From the NCBI GenBank assembly GCA_964556005.1, contig CAZKUR010000010.1, forward strand, positions 1 through 64,000: DNA of 64,000 bases, written 5' to 3'. The first letter of the stretch is position 1, and every line of letters starts with the position of its first letter. The notes beneath the pieces are model-generated. The model was given only the letters and a program-made list of their open reading frames with translations, had not been told where the DNA came from and searched no databases. Positions 53,721 to 63,504 of this stretch are shown here, piece by piece. Made by a program: the position numbers and the translations under genes. This DNA is from CAZKUR01 sp964556005. Its GTDB lineage: Bacteria; Bacteroidota; Ignavibacteria; Ignavibacteriales; Ignavibacteriaceae.

Positions 53721-55751
53721 ATGGCTGAAAAAAAGATTGGAGATGAAGTTTCTGAAGCTCAAATAGCAGTTCATTGGAAGGAAGAAGGATATTTTAAACC
53801 GACAGATAAATTTAAGTCACAGGCAAATATTAAAGATGACAAGATATTAAAACGTTTCAGCATGGAAAACTTTCCGGATTGTTTCAAAGAATATGCTGAC
53901 CTGTTGGATTGGTATGAGCCTTATACTAATGTCCTAGATACAAGCAGACCTCCATTTTGGAAATGGTTTAAAGGCGGTAAATTAAATGCCAGCTTTAATT
54001 GTATAGATAGGCACTTACCAAAATACAAAAATAAAACTGCAATCCATTTTGTCCCTGAACTTGAAAATGAGCCTATTCAGCACATTACTTTTCAGGAACT
54101 TTATATTAGAGTTAATGAATTTGCCGCTTTATTAAAAGATTTCTGCGGGTTGAAACCCGGCGATACTGTAACACTGCATATGCCTATGATACCGGAAATT
54201 GCGGTAGTAATGCTTGCATGTGCCCGTATTGGTGTCATTCATTCTCAGGTGTTTTCCGGTTTTTCCGGTAAAGCATGCGGAGAGAGAATTGCAGATGCTA
54301 AAAGTAAAGTTTTAATTACTGCAGATTCTTATTACAGAAGCGGTGAGCTGCTTGATCATAAAGAAAAAGCTAATATCGCTTGTGATGAAGCTCTAAAAGA
54401 AGGACAGAAAGTTGAGAAAGTTCTAATTTGGCAGCGTCATCCGGGTAAATACTCTGCTAAAACGCCGCTCGTTGAAGGTCGTGATTTTATAGTTAATGAT
54501 ATTATTAAAAAATATTATCACGCGAAGGTTGAACCTGAAAAAATGCCTGCCGACGGTACACTGTTTCTTATGTATACATCCGGTTCAACAGGCAAACCAA
54601 AAGGCGCTCAGCATTCTATCGGCGGTTATATGTCTTACGTAACGGGAACTTCAAAATATATTCAGGACATTCACCCTGAAGATGTATATTGGTGTATGGC
54701 CGATATTGGGTGGATTACAGGACACTCTTATATTGTTTACGGTCCTCTTGCATTAGCAGCGTCATCCGTAATTTATGAAGGTGTCCCAACTTATCCTGAT
54801 GCAGGTAGGCCATGGCGTATTGCTGAAGAACTTGATGTTAATATCTTCCATACATCTCCAACAGCAATCCGCGCTTTACGTCGGGTTGGTCCTGATGAGC
54901 CTGCTAAATACCACTATCATTTCAAACATATGACAACAGTTGGAGAACCGATTGAACCGGAAGTCTGGAGATGGTATTACAATACAGTCGGTAAAAAAGA
55001 GGCCGCTATTGTTGATACGTGGTGGCAGACTGAAACCGGTGGTTTCCTCTGCTCAACATTACCAGGTGTTCATGATATGAAACCCGGTAGTGCAGGACCA
55101 GGTGTTCCCGGCATTTATCCCATAATTTTCGATGATGATGGGAAACCTCTTCCCGCTGGAAGTGGTAAAGCAGGCAATATTTGTATACAAAACCCATGGC
55201 CGGGTTTAATGATGACAATCTGGGGTGATGATGATAGATTTGTAAGGCAGTATTTTCAACGGTATAATAAAGATCCTAAAAGTAAAGATTGGAAAGACTG
55301 GCCGTATATGGCAGGAGATGGTGCAGTTGAAGCCCCTGACGGTTACTTCAGAATTCTCGGACGAATTGATGATGTAATTAATGTTGCGGGTCATCGTCTC
55401 GGTACAAAGGAACTGGAATCTGCTGCACTTATGTGTCAAGAAGTTGGAGAAGCTGCTGTTGTTCCAGTTGCAGATCCTATAAAAGGAAAAATTCCTCACA
55501 TATTTATTTCATTAAAGCCAGGCTTTAAAGCCAGTGCCGAAATAGAAAAAAAGGTAACAGATACACTGGCAAGTGAAATAGGGCCTATTGCTAAACCCGG
55601 TAAAGTATGGATAGTTTCGGATATGCCCAAAACCCGTTCGGGTAAAATAATGCGAAGAATATTATCCGCCGTTGCAAACAAGCAGGATGTTGGTGATATT
55701 ACAACTCTTGCAAATCCACAGGTAGTGGAAGAAATCAAAAAAATGGCATAG
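53721..55751 (+). CDS. acs: Acetyl-CoA synthetase (AMP-forming)
   Basis: 676 residues, slightly longer than the 650 typical. Converts acetate, ATP and CoA to acetyl-CoA. Visible motifs: P-loop YTSGSTGKPKGAQHS, YEGVPTYPDAGRPW, DTWWQTETGG (adenylate and acyl pocket Trp), GRIDDVINVAGHRLGTKELE and C-terminal KTRSGKIMRR. Lys642 in that last motif is the residue acetylated to switch off Acs in other bacteria. The probable acetyltransferase and deacetylase are encoded just downstream. GGAG ribosome site; a terminator follows. Confidence 0.97.
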   Translation: MAEKKIGDEVSEAQIAVHWKEEGYFKPTDKFKSQANIKDDKILKRFSMENFPDCFKEYADLLDWYEPYTNVLDTSRPPFWKWFKGGKLNASFNCIDRHLPKYKNKTAIHFVPELENEPIQHITFQELYIRVNEFAALLKDFCGLKPGDTVTLHMPMIPEIAVVMLACARIGVIHSQVFSGFSGKACGERIADAKSKVLITADSYYRSGELLDHKEKANIACDEALKEGQKVEKVLIWQRHPGKYSAKTPLVEGRDFIVNDIIKKYYHAKVEPEKMPADGTLFLMYTSGSTGKPKGAQHSIGGYMSYVTGTSKYIQDIHPEDVYWCMADIGWITGHSYIVYGPLALAASSVIYEGVPTYPDAGRPWRIAEELDVNIFHTSPTAIRALRRVGPDEPAKYHYHFKHMTTVGEPIEPEVWRWYYNTVGKKEAAIVDTWWQTETGGFLCSTLPGVHDMKPGSAGPGVPGIYPIIFDDDGKPLPAGSGKAGNICIQNPWPGLMMTIWGDDDRFVRQYFQRYNKDPKSKDWKDWPYMAGDGAVEAPDGYFRILGRIDDVINVAGHRLGTKELESAALMCQEVGEAAVVPVADPIKGKIPHIFISLKPGFKASAEIEKKVTDTLASEIGPIAKPGKVWIVSDMPKTRSGKIMRRILSAVANKQDVGDITTLANPQVVEEIKKMA

Positions 55752-55763
55752 ATAATTCATTAA

Positions 55764-55803
55764 ATGGAGGTTCCTTAAACTTGTTGGGAACCTTCATTTT
55801 TTA
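55764..55803 (+). terminator. Rho-independent terminator after acs
   Basis: ATGGAGGTTCC (55764-55774) pairs with GGAACCTTCAT (55787-55797) with one G-U pair, followed by a run of six T. It separates satP-acs from the pat-like/acuB/acuC genes, implying that the modification genes are transcribed from their own promoter or by read-through. Confidence 0.88.
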
Positions 55804-55841
55804 TATCTTTTATTGTCTTTTATTTTGAAGATGAGAATAAA

Positions 55842-58256
55842 ATGTTTCGAATTATACCAGAAGGACTTGCTTATAGCGAGCATGTTTTGTTAAAAAATGG
55901 AGAGGGGATTACGTTCAAACCGGCAACTCAAGATGACACATCTTTAGTTCAATCATTTATGAAAAGAATTTCTCCTGAGAGCTTAAGAATGCGCTTCATG
56001 GCGTCGATTTCTCTTATATCTGATCAAACCATTAAGGAACTTTGCAGCGGAGATTTTACGCAATCAGGCTCTCTCCTGGCAATCATAAATGAAGATGAAG
56101 AGAATAAAGTTGTTGCATTGGGAAATTATGTTGCGGTCGGAAATGGTCATTCTGCCGAAGTTGCATTTCTGGTTGAAGATAAGTACCAGGGAAAAGGTAT
56201 TGGGACTCTGCTCCTCGAACGCCTTGCCGGTTTAGCTGCTGCAAACGGATTTGTCGAACTGGAGGCTGAGGTCCTAAAAGATAATCAGCAAATGATAAAT
56301 CTTTTTAAAAATTCCGGACTTGAAAAACATAGAGTTTGGGGTTCGGATACTGTGCATGTTGAATTGCCCGCTGACGGAGCAGCTGCATTGTGGGAGAGGA
56401 CTGATCTACGTGAGCGGATTTCTGTTGGAAATTCTTTAATTCCTTTATTAAACCCAAAAGTGGTTGCTGTTGTCGGTGCATCAAGAAATCCATCGTCAAT
56501 AGGAAATATAGTTTTTAAAAATATTTTAGCTGCTGAATTTAAAGGGACCGTATACCCGGTAAATCCGAATGCAAATTCCGTAAATGGAATTAAAGCCTAC
56601 CCTGAAGTTAATCAAGTACCTGAAAAAATAGATCTCGCTATCATTGCCGTACCTGCCGAAAAGGTACAGAAAATTGCTGAAGATGTAATTAAAGCAGGAG
56701 CAAAAAGTATAGTAGTCGTATCTGCCGGATTTGCTGACGTAGGTGATGAAGGGAAAGAACACCAGAAAAAACTTGTTGAGCTTGTTAGGGCGCACGGAGT
56801 TCGTCTTCTTGGGCCAAGCTGTCTTGGTTTAATGAATACCGATCCTGAAGTCCGGTTGAATGCAAGCCTTGCACCTAAAATAATGAAGCCCGGCAATGCA
56901 GGATTTTTTTCACATTCGGCTGCACTTGGAATTGTTATTCTTGAATACGCAATGGAGAAAGGAATTGAGTTTACTACTTTTGTTTCAGCCGGAAACCGCG
57001 CTGATATTTCAGGCAACGATCTTCTCTCTTACTGGGAGGAAGATCCGAAGACTAAAATGGCTATCCTTTATCTTGAAACTTTCGGTAACCCTAGGAGGTT
57101 TGTAAGAATCGCAAGAAGAATGACTTATAAAAAACCGATTCTCTGTGTTAAAAGTGCAAGAAGCGTTGCAGGCCGTAAAGCTGCAGAGGCAAAAAGCGGG
57201 GGTTATTCAGGAGGCGAAAGAGAAGTCGGGGCGCTGTTTATGCAGACGGGAATCATTCTCGCACCTTCTCTTGAAGATTTATTTGATGTTGCAATTGTAC
57301 TTGCAAACCAGCCGCTGCCGAAAGGGAACCATGTAAGTGTAATTGCAAACTCCACAGGTGTAGCAACTCTGTTTGCCGATGCTTGTGAAATGAACAACCT
57401 ATTAATAGAAGAAAATAATTTGGTTGATCTCGGCGCTTTTACTTCTGCAGATAATTATGAAAAAGCAATTAAAGAAATGCTCCTTAAGGAAAACGTCGAC
57501 TCGCTTTTAGTTGGCTTCGCATGTGTCGGCCATTGCGATTCGGAAGCAGTGGCAAATGCAATTCGATCGGCAGTCCGGGAAGTAAGAGATGTTCACGGAA
57601 TTGAAAAACCTGTTTTACTTTGTTTTATGGGTGCTGCCGGAACAATTTCCTTGGTTGACGAAATTGAAGTGAGCAACAGCCACAGAAGGTTTCCAGCATT
57701 TCGATTTCCGGAAGCCGCGGTTAATGCACTTGGCCGGATTGTAAGATATGTTGAATTTAAAAAGCAGCCTCTAGGAAAACTGATTTGGTACGAAGATGTC
57801 AAACCGGATAAAGCAAGAAACCTGATTCAAAAATTATTAGAAAAGAAAGAGACATCGGAGATTATCCAGGTTGATAAGATTTTGGCAAATCAGATCCTGG
57901 AAAATTTCGGGATACCTGTTACCGATATTGAATCACGTGTTAAAGATCAAGTGAAAATAAAAGTCAGGCCGGATCAACTATTCGGCCCGGTGATTGAAGT
58001 TAAGCTTTCCGAATCTCAAAGAGTTACGAGAATTACACCGTTAACGGATCGTGATCTCGAAAAAATTCTGGAAGATCTTCCTATTCAAATTAGTAAAGGC
58101 ATCAGCCAGATACTTGGAAGAATTTCACAATTGATAGAAGAAATACCCTGGCTTTGGGAATTGGAACTCCAGGTTGTTACAAGAGGAATACCACTTCTTG
58201 TTTCGGTAAATAAGATGGCTGTTAAGCCTGGCGGTGCTTTTAGACCTTCTTATTAA
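55842..58256 (+). CDS. GNAT acetyltransferase fused to degenerate acyl-CoA ligase (probable Acs acetyltransferase)
   Basis: 804 residues. N-terminal GNAT domain (about 20-175) with the acetyl-CoA loop YQGKGIGTLL near residue 116. Then a CoA-binding domain (VAVVGASRNPSSIGN) and succinyl-CoA-ligase-like domain (GPSCLGLMN, FFSHSAALGIVILEYAMEKG). The ligase His expected in SHTGALAG is gone (here EAKSGGYSGG). The C-terminal ATP-grasp part (ANQILENFGIPV) lacks the segment with the ATP-binding Lys and ends ELELQVV where ELDINP is expected. So ligase chemistry is probably lost and the module senses acyl-CoA, as in PatZ/Pat. Unlike PatZ the GNAT is N-terminal. It likely acetylates Acs encoded upstream. 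Confidence 0.85.
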   Translation: MFRIIPEGLAYSEHVLLKNGEGITFKPATQDDTSLVQSFMKRISPESLRMRFMASISLISDQTIKELCSGDFTQSGSLLAIINEDEENKVVALGNYVAVGNGHSAEVAFLVEDKYQGKGIGTLLLERLAGLAAANGFVELEAEVLKDNQQMINLFKNSGLEKHRVWGSDTVHVELPADGAAALWERTDLRERISVGNSLIPLLNPKVVAVVGASRNPSSIGNIVFKNILAAEFKGTVYPVNPNANSVNGIKAYPEVNQVPEKIDLAIIAVPAEKVQKIAEDVIKAGAKSIVVVSAGFADVGDEGKEHQKKLVELVRAHGVRLLGPSCLGLMNTDPEVRLNASLAPKIMKPGNAGFFSHSAALGIVILEYAMEKGIEFTTFVSAGNRADISGNDLLSYWEEDPKTKMAILYLETFGNPRRFVRIARRMTYKKPILCVKSARSVAGRKAAEAKSGGYSGGEREVGALFMQTGIILAPSLEDLFDVAIVLANQPLPKGNHVSVIANSTGVATLFADACEMNNLLIEENNLVDLGAFTSADNYEKAIKEMLLKENVDSLLVGFACVGHCDSEAVANAIRSAVREVRDVHGIEKPVLLCFMGAAGTISLVDEIEVSNSHRRFPAFRFPEAAVNALGRIVRYVEFKKQPLGKLIWYEDVKPDKARNLIQKLLEKKETSEIIQVDKILANQILENFGIPVTDIESRVKDQVKIKVRPDQLFGPVIEVKLSESQRVTRITPLTDRDLEKILEDLPIQISKGISQILGRISQLIEEIPWLWELELQVVTRGIPLLVSVNKMAVKPGGAFRPSY

Positions 58257-58280
58257 AAACTAATTAATTGGAAAATAATT

Positions 58281-58910
58281 ATGTTAATAAAAGAAGTGAT
58301 GCATCCCGATCCGGTTGCAATACCTGCTGATACAAAATTATCCGAAGCATATAAAATAATGCAAGATAAAGGAATCCGTCATCTGCCCGTTATCGAAAAT
58401 TTCAAAATTGTAGGAATTGTTACAGATAGAGATTTGCGGCTGGCTACAAGTAAATTAGCCGAACACCCATTCGATCCGCAAACCTCCGTAAATAATATAA
58501 TGAGCCGGCCCGTTAAAACGACATCACCTGAAGACCCCATTGAATCGGCAGCACAATTAATGCGTGAATTAAAGATTGGCTGTCTTCCTGTTGTAGAAGA
58601 AAACAGTCTAGTTGGAATTATAACCAATTCGGATTTGCTCGATGCTTTAATTTTGCTAACAGGTGTTCATCAACCATCAGGTAGATTGGATATTAGATTG
58701 CTTGATAAAACAGGTGAACTTGCAAGGCTTACAAAACTTTTAGCAGAAAAAAAAGTAAACATACATTCCATATTGACCTATCCTGAAAAAGACAGAAGTA
58801 TAAGACTTGTACTAAGACTTGCTACAATGGAAATAAAAATAATAGCACAGACAATTTGTAATGCAGGTTTTGAAGTAATCTGGCCGCCGAATATAGCATG
58901 TGTCAAATAA
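58281..58910 (+). CDS. acuB: AcuB-like CBS-ACT domain protein
   Basis: 209 residues: two CBS repeats (about 1-130; VMHPDPVAIPADTKLSEAYK, IVGIVTDRDLRLA, LVGIITNSDLLDAL) and an ACT-like domain (about 137-205; LDIRLLDKTGELARLTKLLA, KVNIHSILTYP). This matches Bacillus AcuB in order and length. CBS pairs bind adenine nucleotides, so it may report energy state to the acetylation switch. Its stop overlaps the acuC start by 13 bases. Confidence 0.88.
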   Translation: MLIKEVMHPDPVAIPADTKLSEAYKIMQDKGIRHLPVIENFKIVGIVTDRDLRLATSKLAEHPFDPQTSVNNIMSRPVKTTSPEDPIESAAQLMRELKIGCLPVVEENSLVGIITNSDLLDALILLTGVHQPSGRLDIRLLDKTGELARLTKLLAEKKVNIHSILTYPEKDRSIRLVLRLATMEIKIIAQTICNAGFEVIWPPNIACVK

Positions 58911-60031
58911 TTTATCATCCCAGTTACAGTAAATACAATCTCGGAGAAAGTCACCCGTTCAATCCCATAAGAATTGAAATGGTTGTAGACCTTTTAACCG
59001 AATTAAATTATTGGAAAGAACCGATAAACCCTCAAATTGTTGTTCCGGAAGAATTATATTCAATTCATGATAAAAAATATGTCGATGAAGTTGAAGCGGT
59101 GAATAACGGAAAATTTATTGAAGATATCGAACAAATCGGTCTTGGAACAGTAGACGACCCGGTTGTGCCCGGGATGGCTGAAGGTGCAAGAATTCAATCT
59201 GGAGGAACACTTTTAGGTGCTGAATTATTAATTCAAAATAAAGCAAAAAAAGTTTTACAGTTTGGCGGCGGTTTTCATCATGCTCATAAAAATTTTGCTT
59301 CCGGTTTTTGCATCTATAATGATCTTGCTTTAGCAATAAAAAAAATGATTGATGCCGGTCTGTATGTGTTATATCTCGACATCGACGTTCATCACGGCGA
59401 TGGAGTTCAAGAAATTTTTTACTCCAACGAAAATGTTATGACACTTTCGATTCATGAATCCGGCGAATACTTGTTTCCCGGAACAGGATGGATACATGAG
59501 CTTGGAAAGGGGATGGGGCGATCTTTAAAATTAAATCTGCCTCTTGAACCTTTTACAGAAGGAGAATCTTATTTAGAAGTTTTTGAAGCAATCCTTGAAC
59601 CTGCAATGAAATGGTTTAGACCCTATGCTCTTGTAGTTCAATCCGGTTCGGATGCGCACTTTTCCGATCCTTTAGCCGATTTAATGCTGACAACTCAAGA
59701 CTATCAAAAAATTTTTAAGAAAATTATCGAGTTCTCAAATTTGTATTCGAATGGGAGGGTGATATTTACATTCGGCGGAGGTTATACTCTTACGGCAGCA
59801 CCAAGAATATGGAGCATCCTCTATATGCTGCTTTTTAATTTTGAATTACCTGATGAACTTCCTCCCGGATGGATTTCTAAATGGGAGAAAAAGCTTAATA
59901 AAAAAATGCCGGTTAAACTTCATGATCCAAATCCTGCCTACGATCCAATTCCAAGAAAAGAAGAAATAACCAAACGCAACCGTGAACTTGTCAGAAGACT
60001 TTTAGACTCGGTTTCCGCCGACTGGCTTTAA
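58898..60031 (+). CDS. acuC: AcuC-like lysine deacetylase (class I HDAC family)
   Basis: 377 residues, the usual length. Removes acetyl groups from lysine, in Bacillus from acetyl-CoA synthetase. Active-site landmarks are FGGGFHHAHKN with the His-His pair, DIDVHHGDGVQEIFY supplying zinc ligands Asp and His, SGSDAHFSDPL supplying the second Asp, and GGGYTL with the catalytic Tyr. All needed residues are present. It overlaps acuB by 13 bases. Together with acs and the GNAT fusion it completes a reversible acetylation switch. Confidence 0.93.
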   Translation: MCQIIYHPSYSKYNLGESHPFNPIRIEMVVDLLTELNYWKEPINPQIVVPEELYSIHDKKYVDEVEAVNNGKFIEDIEQIGLGTVDDPVVPGMAEGARIQSGGTLLGAELLIQNKAKKVLQFGGGFHHAHKNFASGFCIYNDLALAIKKMIDAGLYVLYLDIDVHHGDGVQEIFYSNENVMTLSIHESGEYLFPGTGWIHELGKGMGRSLKLNLPLEPFTEGESYLEVFEAILEPAMKWFRPYALVVQSGSDAHFSDPLADLMLTTQDYQKIFKKIIEFSNLYSNGRVIFTFGGGYTLTAAPRIWSILYMLLFNFELPDELPPGWISKWEKKLNKKMPVKLHDPNPAYDPIPRKEEITKRNRELVRRLLDSVSADWL

Positions 60032-60231
60032 GAACCGTTTGTTTAGAATTGAATTGATTTCTTATTATGAATCATTCGTTTTAAATAAAAATCATTAATT
60101 ATGTCATTAATAGCATCTTTTTGACGGCATATAATTTGAAAAAAGTTTATATCGAGCGTTCAAGTGAGGGCTCACAAGGATGCTCAAAAAACAATTTCAA
60201 ATTTTCTGTATCATTAAAAAGAGCGGGTGCT

Positions 60232-60666
60232 ATGAGCTATTTAAAACACAGTGCTCATGAATTCCTTTTAAGAGGGAATAACAAAGTTTTATTGGGAGAA
60301 TATAAAGAAGCAATTTTTGAATTTACAAAAGCCATTATGGCCGATCCGGATCTTCCGCATTCTTTTACTTGCCGGGGTGCCGCAAAACTCGAGATAAGAG
60401 ATTATGAAGGATCTATATCTGATTGTAGAGAAGCATTAAAGCTTCATTACAAAATGGACCTGGAGACAGAAGGTACAATTGATATTAATAGCTCCGGTGA
60501 TAAAAATTCACAAATAAATCCTGTTTATTCAAGATTATATTTAATCATGGGAATCTCTAAAATGTTATCCGGCAATAAGGAGGATGGGATGCTCGATTTG
60601 AACTGTGCACGACTATTAGGGCACAATGATGCTGTTGATATTATGAAAACTTATCAAAACATTTAG
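60232..60666 (+). CDS. Small TPR-like protein
   Basis: 144 residues from the ATG at 60232; the frame is open to a TTG at 60121, but the extra 37 residues are not TPR-like and the ATG is preceded by GAGCGGG. Helix pairs AHEFLLRGNNKVLLGEYKEA, IFEFTKAIMADPDLPHSFTC and AAKLEIRDYEGSISDCREAL are canonical TPR units, and a third lies at the C-terminus (MLDLNCARLLGHNDAVDIMK). No signal peptide. Role unknown. Confidence 0.7.
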   Translation: MSYLKHSAHEFLLRGNNKVLLGEYKEAIFEFTKAIMADPDLPHSFTCRGAAKLEIRDYEGSISDCREALKLHYKMDLETEGTIDINSSGDKNSQINPVYSRLYLIMGISKMLSGNKEDGMLDLNCARLLGHNDAVDIMKTYQNI

Positions 60667-60861
60667 AGTATTTTTCTCTTACTTCTTAATTATGGGATTG
60701 GCTGTTTTTCCATTTCTTACATGTGCGAAATAATAATATTTCACTGTTAAAAACGGTCAAATTTCTCAAAATTATTTTGGTACAACGCTTGCCTGCTAAT
60801 TTTCAAGTATAAAATACCTGTAATCACAAATTAATATTCTTATACTAAAAAGGAGAATAAA

Positions 60862-60993
60862 ATGCTCTTAATAAAGAAATTTAAGGATTGGATTATTGAT
60901 TATAACAGCCTTCTTTTCCTCCTTTTCGTTGCTTTCGGTTGGTTTTTCTTATATATAATTTACGTACTCTTTGCAGTCCTCTTTTTTCATTAA
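60862..60993 (+). CDS. 43-residue single-pass membrane peptide
   Basis: A short frame with a strong AAAAGGAG site seven bases before the ATG. It encodes a charged N-terminus (MLLIKKFKDWIIDYN) followed by about 26 hydrophobic, aromatic residues (LLFLLFVAFGWFFLYIIYVL and AVLFF) and ends with His. The good ribosome site and membrane-helix pattern argue for a real gene. No family is recognised. A weak CCGGTGA...TCACCAGG hairpin lies 50 bases downstream. Confidence 0.6.
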   Translation: MLLIKKFKDWIIDYNSLLFLLFVAFGWFFLYIIYVLFAVLFFH

Positions 60994-61194
60994 AAAATAG
61001 ATTACTTATCTCTTGTAAATAAAGCGTAATGGCGGTAGTTTATTCCGGTGAAATTTTAAATCACCAGGTTAATTTATTGAAAACTTATTAGTATTTAGAA
61101 ACATAGTATCCCTTCCATTTTCGTTTTTCTCAAAAAAAAAGTTATTTTAGCAATAGTTAATAAATTAAATTAGCCGAAGGAATTTAATTACAAA

Positions 61195-61267
61195 GGGGCT
61201 ATAGCTCAGTCGGGAGAGCGTCTCGTTCGCAACGAGAAGGTCACCGGTTCGAACCCGGTTAGCTCCA
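61195..61267 (+). tRNA. tRNA-Ala(CGC)
   Basis: 73-base cloverleaf: acceptor GGGGCTA/TAGCTCC with the G3-U70 pair that defines alanine identity, D-arm GCTC...GAGC, anticodon stem TCTCG/CGAGA with loop TTCGCAA (anticodon CGC), T-arm ACCGG-TTCGAAC-CCGGT, discriminator A. CCA is not encoded in full (CAC follows). Confidence 0.96.
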
Positions 61268-61390
61268 CACAACTCGATGCAGTAGCCATATTGTAATATT
61301 AAAATTTATGCAATATAGATTTGCAAATACCAAAACAAAATCTTTCATCAAAATTCCTGCAATAATTAAAATAACGGCCTGCTTATTCTA

Positions 61391-62743
61391 ATGAATTTAT
61401 TGCCCGCCAGGAATTATTCAAAGAATATATTAAGAGTTGCACTTCCGGCGATTGCCGGGTTATCAACTCAAATGGTCGTTTCTTTAGTTGATTCGGCAAT
61501 GGTCGGCCGGCTTGATGAAGCAACTTATGCCCTGGCTGCCATGGGGCTCGGTGTGCTGGCTACCTGGGCATTAATCAGTTTTTTTTCGAGTTTGGCTACA
61601 GGTACACATGTAATTGTCGCGAGGAAATTCGGCGAAAAAGATTATACTACCTGCGGCATCGCCCTTAACAACTCATTGATTATGGCTTTTTGCATTGGAA
61701 TAGTTGTTGCGTTGTTCGGAATTCTTGCCGCAAGACCTGCCGCAGATTTATTTGCTGCAGATCCTATCGTTGGTAAATTAGCAGGCGATTATATCTTTTA
61801 CAGGTTCTTAGGAATACCTTTTTTCCTGCTTTCGGTTTCATATAGAGGATTCTTTTTCGGAATCAGTAAAACGAAAATTTTTATGTTCTCAGGTGTTTTA
61901 ACAAACCTGCTAAATATTATTTTTAATTATGTCTTAATTTACGGTGCATTCGGGATGCCGAGAATGGGATTAGCAGGAGCCGGATTAGGCTCATCGCTGG
62001 CGACTCTCTCCGATGTAGTGTTTTATTTGATAATAATTTTGCTCCCTTCCTACAGGCGTAAATTTCAAAATTTCAAACACTTCAAAATCAATAGAGGAAT
62101 CATCAAAAATATTTATAAAATTTCACTTCCGGTTTCTCTTCAAAATGTTTTTATACTTATCGGTTTTTTGATTTTTGTAATAATCACAGGTATTATCGGA
62201 ACAAAACAACAAGCTGCAACTCAGGCAGTTATAAGTACATTATTCATTTCATTTCTGCCGTGCTTTGGGTTTGGTATTGCAGTTCAAACTTTAGTCGGGA
62301 ATAACCTCGGTTCAAGGAAATTTGACTTAGCACGAGCTTACGGATTCGAGACCGCAAAGATTGCAACTATTTATACTCTAATACTTGGCGCTATATTTCT
62401 CTTAATTCCTCAATATGTTTTATTAATAATCACAAACGATAAATCAATTATTGCAACAGCAGTACCGGCGCTTAGAGTTGCCGGATTCGCACAAATATTT
62501 TATGCAGTTGGTGTTGTACTTGCTAATGCGCTGCAGGCTTCCGGGAAGACTTTATTCGTTATGAAATCAGAGGTTATAACTAATTTATTAATTTTTGTAC
62601 CTCTTGCCTATCTAATGGGCGTGATCCTTAAAGGCGGACTTGTATGGGCCTGGGTTGCTTTACCGGTTTATATAGTAATATATTCTTTTACTATTTTTAG
62701 AAAATTTCAAACCAGCGATCTTTCGAAAGTAACTAAAGTGTGA
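61391..62743 (+). CDS. MATE-family multidrug/sodium exporter
   Basis: 450 residues, about 12 membrane segments in two MatE halves. LPAIAGLSTQMVVSLVDSAM (17-36) and FILIGFLIFVIITGIIGTKQ mark the first helices of the halves; GTHVIVARKFGEKDY and AVQTLVGNNLGSRKFDLARA are the repeated family motifs after helix 2 and helix 8. Likely exports a cationic drug or metabolite in exchange for sodium or protons. Monocistronic, downstream of the alanine tRNA. Confidence 0.92.
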   Translation: MNLLPARNYSKNILRVALPAIAGLSTQMVVSLVDSAMVGRLDEATYALAAMGLGVLATWALISFFSSLATGTHVIVARKFGEKDYTTCGIALNNSLIMAFCIGIVVALFGILAARPAADLFAADPIVGKLAGDYIFYRFLGIPFFLLSVSYRGFFFGISKTKIFMFSGVLTNLLNIIFNYVLIYGAFGMPRMGLAGAGLGSSLATLSDVVFYLIIILLPSYRRKFQNFKHFKINRGIIKNIYKISLPVSLQNVFILIGFLIFVIITGIIGTKQQAATQAVISTLFISFLPCFGFGIAVQTLVGNNLGSRKFDLARAYGFETAKIATIYTLILGAIFLLIPQYVLLIITNDKSIIATAVPALRVAGFAQIFYAVGVVLANALQASGKTLFVMKSEVITNLLIFVPLAYLMGVILKGGLVWAWVALPVYIVIYSFTIFRKFQTSDLSKVTKV

Positions 62744-62999
62744 ATTTTTTAGGTAAAAAGTCAAAATCTGCCGTTTTCGCATGATTATTTTAAATAGCGT
62801 TTTATGACAATTATTTAATTAAAATCATAAGATAAACTGGATTTTCATCAGATTTTCTCATATAATCGTGCTATAATTTATCAATTTTATCGCAAGGAGC
62901 TTTGGGAATTTATAATTTTTTGTTCTTAATTTATAATAGAATGCATTGAATGTTTTTAATTCTATTGATATTTTAAGCATCGGAAAATCTAATTTAAGT

Positions 63000-63398
63000 A
63001 TGAAAAATTCCAAAAAATTAATTTTATTCGTATTGCTCTTTATCTCGACGATATCTGCAGGGGCAATGATCCAATTTTTTAATGCGCGCAGCGAAGGGGA
63101 AAGCGTAAGATTGGAATGGCAGACAGGTAAGGAAGTTAACCTTCAGAAATTTGTTATCGAAAGAAAAACTCCTCAATCTGCTTTCATAGAAATAAATACG
63201 GTTCAACCAAAAGGTGATAATTCATATTATACTTATCTTGACGAATCAGTTTACAAAATAACCAGCACGGTATATATTTATAGATTAGAGATTGTTGATA
63301 ATAATAACCAGGTTACCTACACGAACGAAGTTTCCGTCTCACCGAATATTTCCGGTATTAAAAGAACGTGGGGAAGTATTAAAGCTATGTTTCGCTGA
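63000..63398 (+). CDS. Small secreted protein, unknown function
   Basis: 132 residues from the ATG at 63000 (a TTG at 62946 would extend it without improving the signal peptide). Signal peptide KKLILFVLLFISTISAGA. The mature part, GESVRLEWQTGKEVNLQKFV and IERKTPQSAFIEINTVQPKG, then YTYLDESVYKITSTVYIYRL, is an all-beta domain like the fibronectin-type module near the C-terminus of many Bacteroidota secreted proteins, but here it stands alone. Function unknown. Confidence 0.75.
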   Translation: MKNSKKLILFVLLFISTISAGAMIQFFNARSEGESVRLEWQTGKEVNLQKFVIERKTPQSAFIEINTVQPKGDNSYYTYLDESVYKITSTVYIYRLEIVDNNNQVTYTNEVSVSPNISGIKRTWGSIKAMFR

Positions 63399-63504
63399 TT
63401 TCCTTTCGATTGAATTTGTATTCGCTTACATTTGCACTGAATTTATATTCCATTCCATATTATCTTTAGTTTCAAGATCTATTAATTTCTGATAAATAAT
63501 ATTA

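Noticed and set aside
61045..61068. Terminator after the 43-aa peptide
   Set aside because: The GGTGA/TCACC stem has only five pairs and no T-run follows.
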